A stretch of DNA of 64,000 nt from an uncultured Collinsella sp. (GTDB lineage: Bacteria > Actinomycetota > Coriobacteriia > Coriobacteriales > Coriobacteriaceae): NCBI GenBank assembly GCA_934668875.1, contig CAKUON010000001.1:62001-126000 (forward strand), in the 5' to 3' direction. The position numbers and the translations under genes are program-made. Numbering within the stretch: the first letter of the stretch is position 1; each line of letters opens with the position of its first letter. Under the pieces are notes generated by a model. That model was not told where the DNA came from. It was given only the letters and a program-made list of their open reading frames with translations, and searched no databases. Below, in pieces: positions 48,466 through 58,912 of the stretch.

Positions 48466-49323
48466 TTACTCCTCGTCGTCCTCGCCATCGTCCTCGTCCT
48501 CAAGATGATCGAGCAGGTAGCGAAGACCCTCGCTGACCTCGTTGGCAGGCACCTTGGCAACGTAGCGCGCATCGACGGCGGGCCTCATGATAACACCCTC
48601 GCCCGAAGGCACGCGCATGCTCTCGAGCTCATCCTCGTCCACACGGGCGATATCGCCGGCGTTCATACGCTGACCAGTCAACAGGAAGGTCAGACGGCAA
48701 GCGGCATCGATGGAAATCGAAGCGATGCGATCGAGGTAGCGCGAAACCATGATAGCGCGGCGCAGGTCGTCATAGTTGCTGTCGTCATCCATAAAGTCAC
48801 CCGTATCCATACGGTTAAAGGTGCGGAAGAACTTCTCGTAGGCGGCGTGCACTGGCTCGTCCTCGACGGCCAGGTTGCAGATAATGGACATATCATTGGT
48901 GACGAGCGCAGAAAGCGAAGAGCCCAGCACCTGGTAGACGGCCTCAGCCTCGGCCTCGACCGTGCCGACAAGCTCCTTGGGCAGCGAGATATCGGCCTTG
49001 ATCATATGACGCGTGGCACGGCAGATCTGACGGACCTTATCGGTCATGCGCTGCAGGTTAAAGTCGACGTAGATGATCGTCTGAAGCAGGCGGAAGTCGG
49101 AGGCGACCGGTGACTGCGTGGCGATCAGGTTGTAGCAGACGGCCTCCAGGTTGGCGCAGCGCGCGTCAATCGAAAGCGTGCGCTTCTTGGTCTTGGTGGC
49201 GAGCTTGCGATCGTCGGTCACATAGGCCTTCACGGCATCGTGGAGGGCCAGATCGACGGCCTCATAGATGCTCAGCATCTCGTGACGGGCCTCGACGAGC
49301 TGACGGGAAAACAGTTTGCGCAT
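48466..49323 (-). CDS. phoU: PhoU phosphate-signalling regulator
   Basis: A 285-residue helical protein. PhoU landmarks are SIDARCANLEAVCYNLIATQ, VASDFRLLQTIIYVDFNLQR and ISIDAACRLTFLLTGQ. It is longer than usual because of a C-terminal extension that ends in a run of acidic residues (LEDEDDGEDDEE). PhoU couples Pst activity to the Pho two-component system. It is the last gene of pstSCAB-phoU, 92 bp after pstB. No phoR/phoB pair is in the window. Confidence 0.88.
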   Translation of the reverse strand: MRKLFSRQLVEARHEMLSIYEAVDLALHDAVKAYVTDDRKLATKTKKRTLSIDARCANLEAVCYNLIATQSPVASDFRLLQTIIYVDFNLQRMTDKVRQICRATRHMIKADISLPKELVGTVEAEAEAVYQVLGSSLSALVTNDMSIICNLAVEDEPVHAAYEKFFRTFNRMDTGDFMDDDSNYDDLRRAIMVSRYLDRIASISIDAACRLTFLLTGQRMNAGDIARVDEDELESMRVPSGEGVIMRPAVDARYVAKVPANEVSEGLRYLLDHLEDEDDGEDDEE

Positions 49324-49415
49324 GGTTCACTCCAATCAGTTGGGTGCGGTCATGCCGCCCGCACAGTGAATACGCACCGGACCAGGTCCGATCGGCTTGG
49401 GACTAGTCACACCGA

Positions 49416-50219
<804 letters not shown>

Positions 50220-50231
50220 GGGACTCCTTAA

Positions 50232-51137
50232 CTAGCGACGCTTGCGCGACAGGAAGCGCGCAAACAGGTTGAAGGCCAGAATGATCACCATCAGCAAGAG
50301 CGCGGTGCCGTAGGCTGCGTTCATGTTGATGCCGTCGTTTGCAAGCAGGTACAGGTGAACCGTCATGGGGCGGCCGGAATCGAGCGGCGAAATAGGTAGA
50401 TTGATGGCTTGGCCCATGGTGTAGAGCACCACCGCGGTCTCGCCAATGGCACGGCCGATGGCGAGGACGATGCCCGTGGCAATACGGCCAAAGGCAGAAG
50501 GAAGCACGATCTTGGAGACGACCTGCCACTTGGTGGCGCCCAGGCCGTACGCGCCCCAACGGATATAGCGCGGAACGGCGCGAATGGCCTCTTCGGTGGT
50601 GCGCATGACGATGGGAAGCATCAAGAGCGCGAGTGCCAGAGCGGCCGAGACCATCGAAAGGCCCAGACCCATGGCCTCGACAAACAAGGCGTAGCCAAAC
50701 AGGCCCATAACGATGGAGGGCACCGAGGCCAAAGCGTCAGCAGCATAGCGAATGAGCTCGACGACCTTGCCCTGCTTGGCGTACTCGGCCAGATAGACGG
50801 CTGCCAGCACAGCAATCGGCGTGCAGATAAGCATGGCGAGCGCCGTCACATAGACGGTCGAGACGATCGTGGGCCAAATTCCGCCCTCGGCGTTGACGCC
50901 CTGGGGCCAACCGAAGATAAAGTCGAGCGAGATATGCGGCAGACCGTTAATGACCACGTAGGCGATGATAGCGACCAGCACCAGTGTGGTGATGTATGCC
51001 GCGGCACGAAACACGCCAAGCATGATCTTGTTGGACAGGTCCTTGTTGATGCGGCCCTTCTTGCCGTGGGAAAGGGCACGCTTGATGCGCTCGCGCGACG
51101 AGGTCGTATCGACCGTCGTGTCAACGGAATCGGACAT
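50232..51137 (-). CDS. pstA: Phosphate ABC transporter permease PstA
   Basis: A 301-residue permease with six helices. The coupling region reads YIRWGAYGLGATKWQVVSKI, followed by LPSAFGRIATGIVLAIGRAIGETAVVLYT, the PstA/PstC-type EAA loop. A basic cytoplasmic N-terminus of about 45 residues precedes helix 1. It lies 3 bp downstream of pstC. Confidence 0.94.
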   Translation of the reverse strand: MSDSVDTTVDTTSSRERIKRALSHGKKGRINKDLSNKIMLGVFRAAAYITTLVLVAIIAYVVINGLPHISLDFIFGWPQGVNAEGGIWPTIVSTVYVTALAMLICTPIAVLAAVYLAEYAKQGKVVELIRYAADALASVPSIVMGLFGYALFVEAMGLGLSMVSAALALALLMLPIVMRTTEEAIRAVPRYIRWGAYGLGATKWQVVSKIVLPSAFGRIATGIVLAIGRAIGETAVVLYTMGQAINLPISPLDSGRPMTVHLYLLANDGINMNAAYGTALLLMVIILAFNLFARFLSRKRR

Positions 51138-51140
51138 AGC

Positions 51141-52067
51141 CTACCCCCTCTTCTTCTTGGAAATCAGACGGACGACGCCCACCAGCGTGGCGGAGATGAT
51201 AAACAGGACCACGCCCATGCCGAACAGCGCCGAGCGGTGCAGACCCGAGGAATAGCTCATGTCGAGCGCGATCTGGCTCGTGAGCGTCGAGATGGGGCTC
51301 GCAATGCTGTCGGGAATAACCGGGGCGTTACCCACGACCATGAGCACGGCCATGGTCTCGCCGATGGCACGGCCCATACCCAGCACGATCGCATCCACGA
51401 TACCCAGCTTGGCGGCAGGTAGCACGACCTTATAGATGGTCTGCCACTTAGTAGCACCCATGGCATACGATGCCTCGCGAATACCCATGGGAATGGAATT
51501 GAGGGCATCGATGGTGAGCGTGGTGATGGTAGGGACAATCATGATGGCAAGCACGAACCACGCCGTCAGCGCACCAAAACCAAGACCACCGGTCACCTGC
51601 GCGATAAACGGACGGATGATGATCATGCCAAAGAAGCCATAGATGATAGAAGGGATGCCGGCCAACAGGTCAACGGCAGGGCTGATGAGCTTGCGTACGC
51701 GCTTGCCGGCGATCTCGACCAGATACACAGCCGTGCCCACGCCCAGGGGCACACCCATGGCGAGCGCACCGACGGTCACCAGACCCGAGCCGGCAAGCAG
51801 CGACACGATGCCGTAGTGGCCCTCAGAGGGCGCCCACGTAAAGCTAAAGAAATCCGCCAGACCGATGTCGGTAAAGACGGGCAGCGCCGAGTACGTGGTA
51901 AAGACAAAAATCAGGATGACGGTAACAACCGCCAAGAACGCGCAGGCAAAGAAGATCCACTGCAGCGCCTTCTCCTTGATATAGGTGCTGCGCGATACGA
52001 GCGCCAGCTCGCGCTTCTTGGGCGCCTGAGCATTCTGCTCAGTCTGGGAGTTTTCCTGTGCTTCCAT
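51141..52067 (-). CDS. pstC: Phosphate ABC transporter permease PstC
   Basis: A 308-residue permease. PGIREASYAMGATKWQTIYK-like coupling loop (here MGIREASYAMGATKW), VLGMGRAIGETMAVLMVVGN and FFGMIIIRPFIAQ fit PstC. The N-terminal 30 residues are polar and Gln-rich. The ATG at 52065-52067 is 9 bases from AAGGGGA; an in-frame GTG three codons earlier is too close to it. Its start is one base after the pstS stop. Confidence 0.94.
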   Translation of the reverse strand: MEAQENSQTEQNAQAPKKRELALVSRSTYIKEKALQWIFFACAFLAVVTVILIFVFTTYSALPVFTDIGLADFFSFTWAPSEGHYGIVSLLAGSGLVTVGALAMGVPLGVGTAVYLVEIAGKRVRKLISPAVDLLAGIPSIIYGFFGMIIIRPFIAQVTGGLGFGALTAWFVLAIMIVPTITTLTIDALNSIPMGIREASYAMGATKWQTIYKVVLPAAKLGIVDAIVLGMGRAIGETMAVLMVVGNAPVIPDSIASPISTLTSQIALDMSYSSGLHRSALFGMGVVLFIISATLVGVVRLISKKKRG

Positions 52068-52068
52068 G

Positions 52069-52905
52069 CTACTCACTCCCCTTCTCGTCGTTGGTGACGG
52101 GAATAAAGCCCGCCTCGCGAATCTGCTTGTCCATCTTTTCGGACGTCACGTAGTCGATGTAATCTTGCGCCTGCTGCGAAGGCGCACCCTTCACAAAGAA
52201 GTAAAGGTCGCGCGAGATGGGATAGCCGCCGCTCGCGACCGTCTTCTCGGACGCCTCAACATGATTGACCGAGACAGCCTTGACCGAGGTCTTGGCGTTG
52301 AGGCTATCGACGAAGCCCAGCGAAATGTAGCCGATGGCACCGCGCGAACGAGATACCACGTCGCGCACCTGGCCCGTGCCCGAAAGAACGGCGGACCGGC
52401 GATCGAACGGGGTGCCGTCCATCACGATGGTGCGGAAGGCCTCACGCGTGCCGGACGCCTCGTCTCGGTTGATAACCTGAATCTTCAGGTCCTCGCCACC
52501 GACCTCTTTCCAATTAGTAATCTTGCCGGCATAGATATCGCGGAGCTGCTCGGTCGAGAGGTTATCGACCGGGTTATCGTCGTTCACGATGACCGCGATA
52601 CCGTCGTGGGCAATGACGATGGGAGTCAGGCCCAGATCCTGTTCGTCGGCATTGAGTCCACGGGAGGAGCTGGCGATATCGGCCGTGCCAGCGCTGACGG
52701 CTTCGATGCCAGCGGAAGAGCCCAAACCAGAGACGAGCACGTCGATGCCGGTCTCCTCCTTAAAGCCCTCTGCCGCAATCTCGGCGATAGGAAGACAGGT
52801 CGTGGAGCCGGCCACGGTAATGGAAGAGGTAGAAGATCCCGAAGAACAGGCGCACAGCGTAAGCGTAAGCACAGCGGCGCTCAGGACCGATACGATCTTT
52901 CTCAT
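52069..52905 (-). CDS. pstS: Phosphate-binding lipoprotein PstS
   Basis: A 278-residue lipoprotein. The signal MRKIVSVLSAAVLTLTLCAC ends in a lipobox with Cys20 as the likely lipidated residue. The mature protein has ITVAGSTTCLPIAEIAAEGF, SGLGSSAGIEAVSAGTADI and NRDEASGTREAFRTIV, the phosphate-binding loops. Its ATG overlaps the pgeF stop (ATGA at 52902-52905), so translation is coupled to pgeF. Confidence 0.95.
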   Translation of the reverse strand: MRKIVSVLSAAVLTLTLCACSSGSSTSSITVAGSTTCLPIAEIAAEGFKEETGIDVLVSGLGSSAGIEAVSAGTADIASSSRGLNADEQDLGLTPIVIAHDGIAVIVNDDNPVDNLSTEQLRDIYAGKITNWKEVGGEDLKIQVINRDEASGTREAFRTIVMDGTPFDRRSAVLSGTGQVRDVVSRSRGAIGYISLGFVDSLNAKTSVKAVSVNHVEASEKTVASGGYPISRDLYFFVKGAPSQQAQDYIDYVTSEKMDKQIREAGFIPVTNDEKGSE

Positions 52906-53702
52906 AGCATCACGCCGATCGCAGCATGGCGCCCACAGGTGCCGTCCTCGTTACGGTAGGAATAAAAGCGGTCGTTCTGACGCACAGTCGAAAGCTGGGT
53001 ATCCACGATATTATCCGCGTCCACACCGATATCTACCAGCGCCTCACGAATGGCGGCAGATAGATCGAGCATGCGAGAAGCACCCGCATCGATGCACGAA
53101 AACTCGGCGGCAAAGCGGTCCATGAGTTCCTGGGATACCTCATATTCGTCAGCCAAGATATGGGGGCCGATATAGGCGGAAACGTCGCTCGCATCGCAGC
53201 TGGCAGCATCGCAAAGCGCCTGGCACGCCTTGGCGGAAATACGTGTAATCGTGCCCTTCCAACCGGAGTGCACCACGGCAAATCCGCCGGGGGCCACCAG
53301 CACCACGGGAACGCAGTCGGCAAAGCAGAGCAGCACGGGCACGTCATGGGCCGTACAGACGATGGCATCGCAGCCCTCGGCAATCTGCTCGCGAACAGCC
53401 TCAAGATCGTCGGCGCCGTTCGAAGTCACCGTAACGATATGGTCACCATGTACCTGATTGGGCACGAGCAGATTATGCTCGCACTCAGTGGCGCCCATAG
53501 CTTCGAGCGCTCGACGACGATTCTCTTGAACAGCAAAGGGGTCATCGCCTACATGCGAGCCCAGGTTGAGCGAGGAGTACGCGTCTTCAGAAACGCCACC
53601 GGTGCGCTCGGTAAAGGCAAAGCGGACATCGGATGTCGCGCCCTCCACCAACGTAACTCCATCATGGTCGACACGCGAAACGTTGTCCGCACGTGCTGCC
53701 AT
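52902..53702 (-). CDS. pgeF: PgeF/YfiH family (laccase-domain) peptidoglycan editing factor
   Basis: A 266-residue protein of the Cu-oxidase_4/YfiH fold. Metal-site residues lie in PNQVHGDHIV, FADCVPVVLVAPGGFAVVHSGWKGT and YIGPHI. It opens with RFAFTERTGGVSEDAYSSLN. In E. coli PgeF removes wrongly placed L-Ser in the peptidoglycan stem; relatives act on purine nucleosides. The ATG at 53700-53702 follows AGGAGG. It follows ftsZ as in many Gram-positives and overlaps pstS. Confidence 0.92.
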   Translation of the reverse strand: MAARADNVSRVDHDGVTLVEGATSDVRFAFTERTGGVSEDAYSSLNLGSHVGDDPFAVQENRRRALEAMGATECEHNLLVPNQVHGDHIVTVTSNGADDLEAVREQIAEGCDAIVCTAHDVPVLLCFADCVPVVLVAPGGFAVVHSGWKGTITRISAKACQALCDAASCDASDVSAYIGPHILADEYEVSQELMDRFAAEFSCIDAGASRMLDLSAAIREALVDIGVDADNIVDTQLSTVRQNDRFYSYRNEDGTCGRHAAIGVML

Positions 53703-53856
53703 ACTAAAGCCTCCTAATAACACAAGTACCGCGGCGTCGCCGCGCAGTCCGCGTTTATACGGCTGTCATACTTCCTTAAAAGGATACCCGCAGCGGTAGG
53801 GACCAAACGTAAAGGGAACGTAAGGAGATTGGAGGCTTTCGTTTACAAACGAGAAA

Positions 53857-53889
53857 CAAAACGGGGTGCATCCAAATGGACACACCCCG
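53857..53889 (-). terminator. Intrinsic terminator after ftsZ
   Basis: CGGGGTG-TCCA and TGGA-CACCCCG form a stem 23 bp after the ftsZ stop. On the minus strand TTTTGTTT follows. It separates ftsZ from the pgeF-pst transcript. Confidence 0.85.
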
Positions 53890-53912
53890 TGCAGGTCGTT
53901 GAGAAAAACGAA

Positions 53913-55067
53913 CTAGAAGCTACCGCGCTTCAGGAAGTCGGGAAGCTCGAACTGGTCGTTGCCAAAGTTAGGCAGCTCGGTACCACCGACGTTGCGGGTC
54001 GGAGCGGCCTGAGCCGGGCTGGCAGCCGGAGCGGTGCGCTGCGGCTCAGCGGAGGCAGCGGCCTTGCTCTGAGACTGCTGAGCAGCAAAGAGCTCGTCCT
54101 GACGGTTGACGTTGGAATCGGAGAAGCCCGTAGCGATGACGGTGATACGCACCTGATCGCCCAGGGACTCGTCGACAACGGTACCGAAGATGATGTTCGC
54201 CTCGGGGTCGACGGCATTGGCGACAACGTCGGCGGCGTCGCTGATCTCCTGGATGCCCAGGTCCTTGGAACCAGCGATGGAGAGCAGCACGCGCGTGGCA
54301 CCATCGATGGAGCTCTCGAGCAGCGGGCTGGAGATGGCCTGCTGAGCAGCGTCGACGGCACGTGTATCCCCAGAAGAGGTACCAATACCCATCATGGCGG
54401 TACCGGCCTGCTTCATGATGGTCTTAACATCGGCGAAGTCCAGGTTGATGATACCGGGGACGGTGATGAGGTCGGTGATGCCCTGGGTGCCCTGGGAAAG
54501 AACGCCATCGGCGATCGCGAAGGCCTCGAGCATGGTGGTCTTCTTCTCGGCGATGTCGAGCAGCTTATCGTTAGGGATGACGATCATGGTGTCGACGCAA
54601 TCGGAGAGGGTCTTGATGCCCTCCTCGGCGCTCTTCTTGCGCTTGCGGCCCTCGAAGGTGAAGGGCTTGGTCACGACGGCGACGGTCAGTGCGCCGACCT
54701 CGTTCATCGCGATATCGGCAACGATGGGAGCAGCGCCGGTACCGGTGCCACCGCCCTCACCGCAGGTGATAAACACCATGTCGGCGCCAGCGAGCGCCTC
54801 GGCAATGTCGTCGCGGGACTCATCGGCAGCCTTGCGGCCAACCTCGGGGTTGGCGCCGGCGCCCAGGCCGCGGGTAAGGTCGGTGCCGATGTGCACCTTG
54901 ATATCGGCATCAGAGATCGCGAGTGCCTGAGCATCGGTGTTGATGGCAACAAACTCGACGCCGCGGATGCCCTCTTCGATCATTCGATTGACCGCGTTGG
55001 TACCGCCGCCGCCGACGCCGACCACCTTAATGACGGCAAGGTAGTTGTTGATCTCTGTCTCGTGCAT
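53913..55067 (-). CDS. ftsZ: Cell division GTPase FtsZ
   Basis: A 384-residue tubulin homologue that forms the Z-ring. [18 protein letters not shown], the tubulin signature [19 protein letters not shown], and the T7 loop [16 protein letters not shown] are intact. A linker of about 60 residues rich in Ala, Ser and Pro leads to the partner-binding tail [11 protein letters not shown]. The ATG at 55065-55067 follows GGAGGA. The 199-bp gap to ftsQ is AT-rich and probably holds its promoter. Confidence 0.96.
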   Translation of the reverse strand: MHETEINNYLAVIKVVGVGGGGTNAVNRMIEEGIRGVEFVAINTDAQALAISDADIKVHIGTDLTRGLGAGANPEVGRKAADESRDDIAEALAGADMVFITCGEGGGTGTGAAPIVADIAMNEVGALTVAVVTKPFTFEGRKRKKSAEEGIKTLSDCVDTMIVIPNDKLLDIAEKKTTMLEAFAIADGVLSQGTQGITDLITVPGIINLDFADVKTIMKQAGTAMMGIGTSSGDTRAVDAAQQAISSPLLESSIDGATRVLLSIAGSKDLGIQEISDAADVVANAVDPEANIIFGTVVDESLGDQVRITVIATGFSDSNVNRQDELFAAQQSQSKAAASAEPQRTAPAASPAQAAPTRNVGGTELPNFGNDQFELPDFLKRGSF

Positions 55068-55266
55068 GTCGGTCCTCCGAACAAAGGTTATAGCCATAGC
55101 ATGGGTCGACCCCTGCGCACATTAACCTTCAGGTTGAAAGTAAATGCAAAGGTAAACCGTATTATGTTTGCACATTATGAACGTATCAGTCAAATAATTG
55201 ACCGTGAAAACCAAACAAACCAGATAAACGGCGTGGTATGGCCCCTCAACAAAGCATCAACCAGCG

Positions 55267-56523
55267 CTACGAGGTCGGAGCATTCCTAAATGTGTAGTTG
55301 CCCGGAGAGCGCACATTAATATACGTTACGCCCTCTACCTGCGAAAGCAACTTGGTGACTACGCGTTCCTTCTTGGCGATATCGTCCGAATCGCCCAGCG
55401 ACACCTCAATGCCGTTATTGAGATTTGCCGAGATGGCTTCGACCGAAGGCGTGGAAATATCCTTGACTTGTCCCAAGAACTCGCTCGAAAAACCACGCAC
55501 ATAATCCAGGCCGGCCTTAACGGCTTTGGAGTTCACCGCCTGGCCGGAAACCGGAGCGACATCCGCCGAGACATCAGTCAACAACACCGCGCCATAATGC
55601 TTGGCGAGCGCCAGCGCGGCATCGATTCCGGTCAAGGTATTTGAGCCCTGCCCTGTCGTGATGACGTTGCCCTGGTCGTCCACTTCGACCGACGTCGACA
55701 GCGGGGCGATCCAGGTGTCATCGTCTCCGATAGCCCAGGCAAGGTCGTCGGAGCTGATATACGCAATGGCGATAACTTTACGCTCCGTCGGCGTGATGAT
55801 AAGCGTATGGGGAAACTGGCGCTGGACATCCACGCCCGAGACCCACGGGTTCTGCTTGAGATCCTCGGTAATCTGGTCGGGATCGACGTTAAAAAGCGAC
55901 GTTCCCTCGGGCAAGTCGATCAGCTGGATAGCATCGTGCTTCGTCACATGCTCGCTGCCTTGAATCTGAATATCAGTGGCAGTAAACAATCCAGAGTTGA
56001 TCACCACGATGGCAACGACGACGAGCACGGCCAAGACGGCCAGAACGCCGCCCACGATTTTGCCTTTGCCGGTAACGACAGAAGCGGCGTCTGATGTTTT
56101 ATTTGCCATCGCTCCAAGTGAAGATAACGGGTTGAAACCTTTTTTACTCGAAGGCTTCTTGGCAGTAGCCGGCACCGATGTCAGCGAGCGCGGTTTCGAT
56201 GCGCCCAGCGTGCGACCTGGACGCGCCGCTTTAGTTCCCGTCGAGGGCTTGGGAGCTGCCATGGGACGGGCAGGCTTGGCGCCCATAACAGGCTTTGACG
56301 TCACCGAGGGACGCGAGGACTTTTTTGCGGCCGGACGATTACCGAGCTGCGAGCCGACGACCGGACGACTGGTCTGTCGAGCATGCCCGACAGACTTAGA
56401 GTGCGCGACGGTATTGCGTTGAGGTTTGGCAGGCGCGCCGGAACGCCCTCCGGCACGGCGGAAGGTGGGTTTCGATGCTCTAGAAGCCGAGGAATTTAAC
56501 TTCCGGTCTGAGCTCGATGCCAT
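55267..56523 (-). CDS. ftsQ: Cell division protein FtsQ/DivIB with long basic N-terminus
   Basis: A 418-residue divisome protein. Residues 1-154 are a Lys/Arg/Ser/Pro/Ala-rich disordered cytoplasmic tail. One transmembrane helix follows (about 155-178), then a POTRA domain (TDIQIQGSEHVTKHDAIQL, LPEGTSLFNVDPDQI, NPWVSGVDVQRQFPHTLIIT) and the FtsQ beta domain. The ATG at 56521-56523 follows GGGAGG inside the 3' end of murB. The tail is far longer than in E. coli (about 25 residues). Confidence 0.92.
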   Translation of the reverse strand: MASSSDRKLNSSASRASKPTFRRAGGRSGAPAKPQRNTVAHSKSVGHARQTSRPVVGSQLGNRPAAKKSSRPSVTSKPVMGAKPARPMAAPKPSTGTKAARPGRTLGASKPRSLTSVPATAKKPSSKKGFNPLSSLGAMANKTSDAASVVTGKGKIVGGVLAVLAVLVVVAIVVINSGLFTATDIQIQGSEHVTKHDAIQLIDLPEGTSLFNVDPDQITEDLKQNPWVSGVDVQRQFPHTLIITPTERKVIAIAYISSDDLAWAIGDDDTWIAPLSTSVEVDDQGNVITTGQGSNTLTGIDAALALAKHYGAVLLTDVSADVAPVSGQAVNSKAVKAGLDYVRGFSSEFLGQVKDISTPSVEAISANLNNGIEVSLGDSDDIAKKERVVTKLLSQVEGVTYINVRSPGNYTFRNAPTS

Positions 56524-57391
56524 ACGCCTCCCTCACCTTTCCGTGCACATGTCTGATAACCGCGGCAACGTCATCGGCCGAGGCAGTTCCGTTATTAACG
56601 ATAAAATTAGCGTGAACGGGCGAAACTTCCGCGCCGCCAATCGAAAAACCCTTTAATCCACAATCCTCGATAAGCTTGCCCACACTCGCATCGGGCGGGT
56701 TGCGAAAGACTGACCCACAGGATGCGCGACCCATGGGCTGCGTACGCTTGCGCCTCGTCAGGTACCGCTCCATGCGCTCGCGAATATCGGCCTTGGGCGC
56801 CGGTTTAAGCTTGAGCACGCACTCGAGGATGATCTCATTGCGGGGAAGGCTACATTCGCGGTAGCCCCAAGTGATCTCGGACCCCGCATAATGCTTGATA
56901 CCGGATGCCGGGTCAAACGTTACGACATCCTCAACCAGCGAGCCAATCCACTCGGTCCGTGTGCCGGCATTCATAGATATCGCACCGCCGACCGAACCAG
57001 GGATGCCAACGGCAAACTCAAGGCCCGAAAGGCTACGCGACAGGGCATCGTTGACCAGGCGCGCAAACATCACGCCCGCACCGACCGTCAGCGTACAACC
57101 GTCATCGGCAACAACCGTGCGCTGAAACTCACGTCCGAGCGAAATGACGGCACCGCGATAACCACCATCGGCAACCAGCAGATTGGAGCCCTTGCCGATG
57201 ATGACCCACGGCACCTGCTCGCGATCGAGCACCGCCACGGCGCGACGGAGGGCATGATAGCTATGGCACGTCACAAAGAGGTCGGCCTTGCCGCCGATAC
57301 GATAGCTCGTATGACGCGCAAGGCGCTCGTCCTCGATCACATCCGTGTCGATCATGCCCGAGAGCGCCATGACGGCGTTAAACAGACCCAT
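56480..57391 (-). CDS. murB: UDP-N-acetylenolpyruvoylglucosamine reductase
   Basis: A 303-residue flavoenzyme that reduces UDP-GlcNAc-enolpyruvate to UDP-MurNAc. It has HTSYRIGGKADLFV, VIIGKGSNLLVADGGYRG, EFAVGIPGSVGGAISMNAG and the proton-donor serine in RASCGSVFRNPP. The Tyr-loop-lacking layout fits type II MurB. The start is 5 bp after the murC stop; its 3' end overlaps ftsQ by 44 bp. Confidence 0.95.
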   Translation of the reverse strand: MGLFNAVMALSGMIDTDVIEDERLARHTSYRIGGKADLFVTCHSYHALRRAVAVLDREQVPWVIIGKGSNLLVADGGYRGAVISLGREFQRTVVADDGCTLTVGAGVMFARLVNDALSRSLSGLEFAVGIPGSVGGAISMNAGTRTEWIGSLVEDVVTFDPASGIKHYAGSEITWGYRECSLPRNEIILECVLKLKPAPKADIRERMERYLTRRKRTQPMGRASCGSVFRNPPDASVGKLIEDCGLKGFSIGGAEVSPVHANFIVNNGTASADDVAAVIRHVHGKVREAYGIELRPEVKFLGF

Positions 57392-57396
57392 TAGAC

Positions 57397-58815
57397 TTAA
57401 GCGTCTTTCTTGGCAGTCAGATACTCAATGAACTCGGGACCGACGGTCGTAACGTCACCGGCACCCATAGTGAGCAGCAGGTCGCCCTCGCCCACCATCT
57501 GCTCGAGCTCCTGATTGAGCTCAAGACGGCTGGAGCAATACACGACCTCCTTGCCAGGATGCTTGGCGCGCACGGTATCGGCGAGCATCTTAGAGGTGAC
57601 ACCCGGAATGGGCATTTCGCCAGCCGAGAACACATCAATCAGCAGCAGCTTATCGGCATTGGCAAATGCATCGGCAAAGTCGTCACACAGGGCCTGCAGG
57701 CGCGAATAGCGGTGCGGCTGGAACACGACGTCGACGTGCTTGTAACCCAGCGACGAGGCGGCGGCAAGCGTCGCCTTGATCTCGGTGGGATGATGGCCGT
57801 AGTCGTCGACCACGGTGATGCCGTCGATATCGCCCACATGGGTAAAGCGACGGCGAACGCCCTCAAAGCTCGACAGGGCCTTGGCGGCAGCATCGATGTC
57901 GAGGCCCAGGACGTGAGCGACGGTCAAAACGGCCGTGGCGTTGAGCATGTTGTGGCGACCGGGGTTGCTCTTGATCTCCACAGCGTGCTCGGTCCCATCC
58001 TCAAAGCGAACGGTAAAATCGCTCTGGATGCCCTTGACATCCGGATGCACGCAGACGATGTCGTTGCTCTCGGCAAAGCCATAGGAAAGCACGCGGCGGC
58101 CCGTCGACTTGGCGAGCTCGACCAGATGCGGATCCTCGCCGCAGACGATGACGGTACCGTCCTCGCCCACCAGGCTCATGAATTTGGCAAAGGTGGCTTC
58201 GATCTCCTCGATGCCCGAGTAGTGATCGAGATGGTCGGCCTCGACATTGGTCACGATGACCACGTTGGGGTTCAGGAACAGGAAAGAGCTGTCGGACTCG
58301 TCGGCCTCGGCGACAAAGTAATCGCCCGAGCCGTTTTTGCCGTTGGTGTCATAGCCCTCAACGATGCCGCCGATCAAGAAGCTGGGATCCAGGCCCATGC
58401 GATCGAGCATAGTGGCGCACATCGAAGACGTCGTGGTCTTGCCGTGCGTGCCGGCGACGGCGACGGTGGTATAGTCGTGGCCCAGGGCCGAGAGCATTTT
58501 GGCGCGAGGCCACACGGGAATACCCAGCTCGCGGGCGCGAACAAGCTCGGGGTTAGACTCGGGAATAGCGGTGGAGACCACGACCACGTCGGGCTTGACC
58601 TCGTCGATCGTCGCAGACTCGTGACCAACGTGAACCTTCACGCCGGCGCGCGTAAGCTGACGAATGTAGCGCGAAGTCTTAAGGTCGGAACCGGTAACGG
58701 CATAGCCGCGCTCGTGCAAAACGAGGGCGATGCCGCTCATGCCGGCGCCACCGATACCGATGAAGTGGGCGCTCTTAAACTCGGGCGCGGAGGTTGCAGT
58801 CTGGGAATCAGCCAT
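57397..58815 (-). CDS. murC: UDP-N-acetylmuramate--L-alanine ligase
   Basis: A 472-residue Mur ligase adding L-Ala to UDP-MurNAc. The N-domain has HFIGIGGAGMSGIALVL; the ATP loop is VAGTHGKTTTSSM; the central domain has VAEADESDSSFLFLNP and TNVEADHLDHY; the C-domain has VVDDYGHHPTEIKAT and FQPHRYSR. The ATG at 58813-58815 is used; an earlier in-frame start nine codons upstream is also possible. It lies 97 bp after murG. Confidence 0.96.
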   Translation of the reverse strand: MADSQTATSAPEFKSAHFIGIGGAGMSGIALVLHERGYAVTGSDLKTSRYIRQLTRAGVKVHVGHESATIDEVKPDVVVVSTAIPESNPELVRARELGIPVWPRAKMLSALGHDYTTVAVAGTHGKTTTSSMCATMLDRMGLDPSFLIGGIVEGYDTNGKNGSGDYFVAEADESDSSFLFLNPNVVIVTNVEADHLDHYSGIEEIEATFAKFMSLVGEDGTVIVCGEDPHLVELAKSTGRRVLSYGFAESNDIVCVHPDVKGIQSDFTVRFEDGTEHAVEIKSNPGRHNMLNATAVLTVAHVLGLDIDAAAKALSSFEGVRRRFTHVGDIDGITVVDDYGHHPTEIKATLAAASSLGYKHVDVVFQPHRYSRLQALCDDFADAFANADKLLLIDVFSAGEMPIPGVTSKMLADTVRAKHPGKEVVYCSSRLELNQELEQMVGEGDLLLTMGAGDVTTVGPEFIEYLTAKKDA

Positions 58816-58912
58816 GTGCTCGTGTACTCCTTGCGTAAACACTGCCTGTAACCCGTTAACTGTACCGCACCTACCTCATCAGCGCGAGGGCGACCGGCGA
58901 TATCCCGTCTAA